From: Acididesulfobacillus acetoxydans
GTDB lineage: Bacteria > Bacillota > Desulfitobacteriia > Desulfitobacteriales > Desulfitobacteriaceae
DNA length: 64,000 nucleotides
Direction: 5' to 3'
NCBI RefSeq assembly: GCF_902729405.1
Contig: NZ_LR746496.1
Coordinates: forward strand, 2,294,001 to 2,358,000
Shown: positions 62,332 to 64,000 of the stretch, one piece after another
Layout: every line of letters starts with the position of its first letter
Numbering within the stretch: position 1 is the first letter of the stretch
Position numbers and translations under genes: made by a program
Notes under the pieces: model-generated
Database searches by the model: none
What the model was told of the DNA's origin: nothing
Seen by the model: only the letters and a program-made list of their open reading frames with translations

Positions 62332-62679
62332 ATGTTTGATATTCTTCGGGAATTTCTCTATAATACAATTGGCGAGTTCGTAGTGAATAAGGTGGTAAAC
62401 CAAAGTTTTATTTGGATAAACTGTCGCTTGAACCGACTATTTGATCACCAGACGCAGCTGAAAATCCATTTAGAATCACAGGCGAAGCTCTTTATCCGAC
62501 AGGGACTCTTAAGTGGGGCTTTTCAGCCACTATGGTCTTATATATTGGAGTTTGAAGTTGTCAGAAGCGAAGGAATGAAGGAGCCTTTCGGCTATACGAA
62601 ATGGCAGGAGAATCTTTTTAAGGATATGGGCGTTCGGAAGTTAAGCGAAAAGGCCATGGACAGCATCATGACAGGGTGA
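62332..62679 (+). CDS. Hypothetical protein, 115 residues
   Basis: ATG at 62332 follows GAGGAAGG; an in-frame ATG at 62290 lacks a site. The protein is helical and mixed-charge with aromatic clusters (FQPLWSYILEF, PFGYTKWQENLF), no signal peptide, no recognised family. More AT-rich than its neighbours, suggesting acquisition. Followed at 20 nt by another small gene. Confidence 0.55.
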   Translation: MFDILREFLYNTIGEFVVNKVVNQSFIWINCRLNRLFDHQTQLKIHLESQAKLFIRQGLLSGAFQPLWSYILEFEVVRSEGMKEPFGYTKWQENLFKDMGVRKLSEKAMDSIMTG

Positions 62680-62698
62680 AGAAATAGGAGGATAAACG

Positions 62699-62854
62699 AT
62701 GGACGACCAAACCCGGGAAGCGATGCTCAAAATCATTGAGGACAAAAAACGCAAGAGCGCGAGTCAGAAAGGATGGCAGCGTGGTCAGGGACGCCTGGGG
62801 AACCCTCAAACCGGGGTCAAGAAATACAAAAAAGGCGGCTTATTCGACAAATAG
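62699..62854 (+). CDS. Small basic protein, 51 residues
   Basis: ATG at 62699 with a strong ATAGGAGG site. The product is Lys/Arg/Gln/Gly-rich (KKRKSASQKGWQRGQGRLGN, ending KKGGLFDK), likely nucleic-acid-binding or structural. Its spacing to the topoisomerase gene is 27 nt, so the two may be cotranscribed. No family recognised. Confidence 0.6.
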   Translation: MDDQTREAMLKIIEDKKRKSASQKGWQRGQGRLGNPQTGVKKYKKGGLFDK

Positions 62855-62881
62855 AAACCGCGATGAGGTAGGGAGTTCATC

Positions 62882-64000
62882 ATGAAACAACTGGTATTAA
62901 CAGAAAAACCCAGCGTGGCCCGGGAGATCGCCCGGGTTCTTAACTGTCAGGCCAAGAACAAAGGGTACCTGGAAGGGCCGAACTATGTCGTGACCTGGGC
63001 ATTGGGGCATTTGGTCACTCTGGCCGAGCCTGAGGACTATGATCAGAAATACAAACAATGGCGTTTAGAAGATTTACCCATGTTGCCGGAAAATATGAAG
63101 CTGAAGGTTATCCGCCAGACGTCACAACAGTATCAGGTCGTCTCTCACCTAATGAAACGTCAGGATATCAGCCAGCTGGTGATTGCCACGGATGCCGGGC
63201 GGGAAGGGGAGCTGGTGGCCCGCTGGATTATGAAACTGAGCAACTGGAAAAAACCCTTTAAAAGGCTCTGGATTTCTTCCCAAACGGACGCGGCCATCCG
63301 GGAAGGTTTTGCCAGCTTAAAACCGGGTGCCGAGTATAATAACCTCTATGATGCGGCGGTGTGCCGGGCGGAGGCGGATTGGCTGATCGGGCTCAATGTG
63401 ACCAGAGCCTTGACTTGTAAATTCAATGCGCAGCTCAACGCGGGCCGGGTGCAAACCCCAACCCTAGCCATGATGGTGCAGAGAGAGGAAGAAATCAAGA
63501 AGTTCGTTCCTGTGGACTATTGGACCATCCGGGCGGATTTTGGTGATTATTTCGGCGATTGGCGCGGCCAAGACGGCAACCGCTTGTTTGACTATGCCCA
63601 AGTGGAGGAACTCCTGGCTAAACTCCAGGGGCAGGCCGGCCAAATCGTGGAACTGCGCCGGGAAAATAAAAGTGAACCCGCTCCTCTGGCTTACGATTTG
63701 ACGGAACTTCAGAGGGACGCCAACCGGCGGTACGCTTTCTCCGCACAAAGAACCCTCAATGTTCTTCAGAATTTGTATGAGCGGCATAAGATCGTCACTT
63801 ATCCCCGTACGGATTCCCGTTATATTACCAGAGATATCGTACCCACGCTGCCTGCCAGGCTCAGAGGGATGGCTGTCGGGCCTTATGCGGATTTGGTGAA
63901 ACAGATCTTGCAAAAACCTTTGACTCCCTCGAAACGCTTTGTCGACGACAGCAAAGTGTCGGACCACCATGCTCTCATCCCCACGGAGCAGCCCCTGCGC
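62882..64000 (+). CDS. topB: DNA topoisomerase III (3' end beyond window)
   Basis: The first 373 codons of a type IA topoisomerase, open to the right edge. TOPRIM domain: MKQLVLTEKPSVAREIARVL with the catalytic Glu, and TDAGREGELVARW (DxD-type DAGRE). Then ALTCKFNAQLNAGRVQTPTLAM and the active-site Tyr in HKIVTYPRTDSRYI. TopB decatenates DNA. Length seen agrees with the N-terminal half of TopB (about 700-730). Confidence 0.95.
   Translation, partial: MKQLVLTEKPSVAREIARVLNCQAKNKGYLEGPNYVVTWALGHLVTLAEPEDYDQKYKQWRLEDLPMLPENMKLKVIRQTSQQYQVVSHLMKRQDISQLVIATDAGREGELVARWIMKLSNWKKPFKRLWISSQTDAAIREGFASLKPGAEYNNLYDAAVCRAEADWLIGLNVTRALTCKFNAQLNAGRVQTPTLAMMVQREEEIKKFVPVDYWTIRADFGDYFGDWRGQDGNRLFDYAQVEELLAKLQGQAGQIVELRRENKSEPAPLAYDLTELQRDANRRYAFSAQRTLNVLQNLYERHKIVTYPRTDSRYITRDIVPTLPARLRGMAVGPYADLVKQILQKPLTPSKRFVDDSKVSDHHALIPTEQPLR

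Overview
The window looks like a chromosomal segment of an anaerobic, spore-former-type Firmicute of the Clostridia, most like the Desulfitobacteriaceae/Peptococcaceae. This is inferred from gene content (ferredoxin-linked 2-oxoacid oxidoreductase with SucCD, Mrp/DUF134/DUF5320 cluster, LytS/LytTR regulators, DUF1540, TAT-exported molybdoenzyme with NrfD) and from strong AGGAGG-type ribosome sites with frequent GTG/TTG starts. No rRNA or tRNA gene was seen. The base composition is moderately GC-rich, with a few AT-richer islands (17.4-17.7 kb, 34.3-34.6 kb, 49.8-51.5 kb, 62.3-62.7 kb) that coincide with mobile or orphan DNA.

Layout. 0-10.4 kb: an FtsK-gamma-type winged-helix protein with a disordered N-terminus, then a giant cyclic beta-glucan synthase-like protein carrying two heptad tandem-repeat inserts. 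10.7-15.3 kb: LytS/LytT-type two-component pair and a CstA-family carrier, an arrangement like the pyruvate-sensing BtsSR/BtsT systems. 15.5-22.8 kb: small single genes (CC/Se-motif protein, metallo-beta-lactamase-fold hydrolase, DUF1540, M48 protease, an octapeptide-repeat protein, DUF190/CrcB fluoride pair, MFS carrier) with short palindromic repeats between them. 22.9-25.1 kb: an HTH-TPR regulator followed directly by its own-promoter 37-residue peptide gene (a possible RNPP-type quorum-sensing pair), then a c-di-GMP-I riboswitch in front of a small membrane protein. 25.4-33.4 kb: one long operon korDABC - HEAT protein - sucCD - cytoplasmic histidine kinase - LytTR regulator. 33.35-34.3 kb: a pseudogene graveyard (papain-family peptidase fragments, tnpB remnant, NifX-like remnant). 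34.3-40 kb: an Fe-S/metal cluster (zinc-ribbon proteins, DUF5320, IscU-like scaffold, flavin/PLP-oxidase-fold protein, DUF134, Mrp ATPase, CDF-NifX fusion), with three matching promoters that share a palindromic operator. 40.1-44.3 kb: second, intact copy of the peptidase beside a LytTR scrap, then an aconitase-family hydratase. 44.6-48.6 kb: LiuR-type MerR regulator, acyl-CoA dehydrogenase and acyl-CoA ligase, with matching operators. 48.9-49.8 kb: class I aldolase. 49.9-51.5 kb: an IS200/IS605 element whose tnpB is frameshifted. 51.8-62.1 kb: a PhnD-like lipoprotein, NarX-type kinase and NarL-type regulator followed by a tetrathionate-reductase-like operon (ttrB, ttrC, ttrA, TorD chaperone). 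62.3-64 kb: two small orphan genes and the start of topoisomerase III (runs off the window).

Functionally the window joins central carbon flow (pyruvate carrier, 2-oxoglutarate:ferredoxin oxidoreductase, succinyl-CoA synthetase, aconitase-family enzyme, acyl-CoA activation and dehydrogenation, aldolase) with a quinone-linked sulfur-oxyanion reductase that can use the electrons. Regulation is dense: four two-component regulators or pairs, a MerR regulon, a riboswitch and a candidate peptide signal. The most unusual signals are the HTH-TPR/peptide pair, the structured IS-derived repeats, the shared GCATATGC promoters, and in-frame tandem-repeat inserts in large enzymes.
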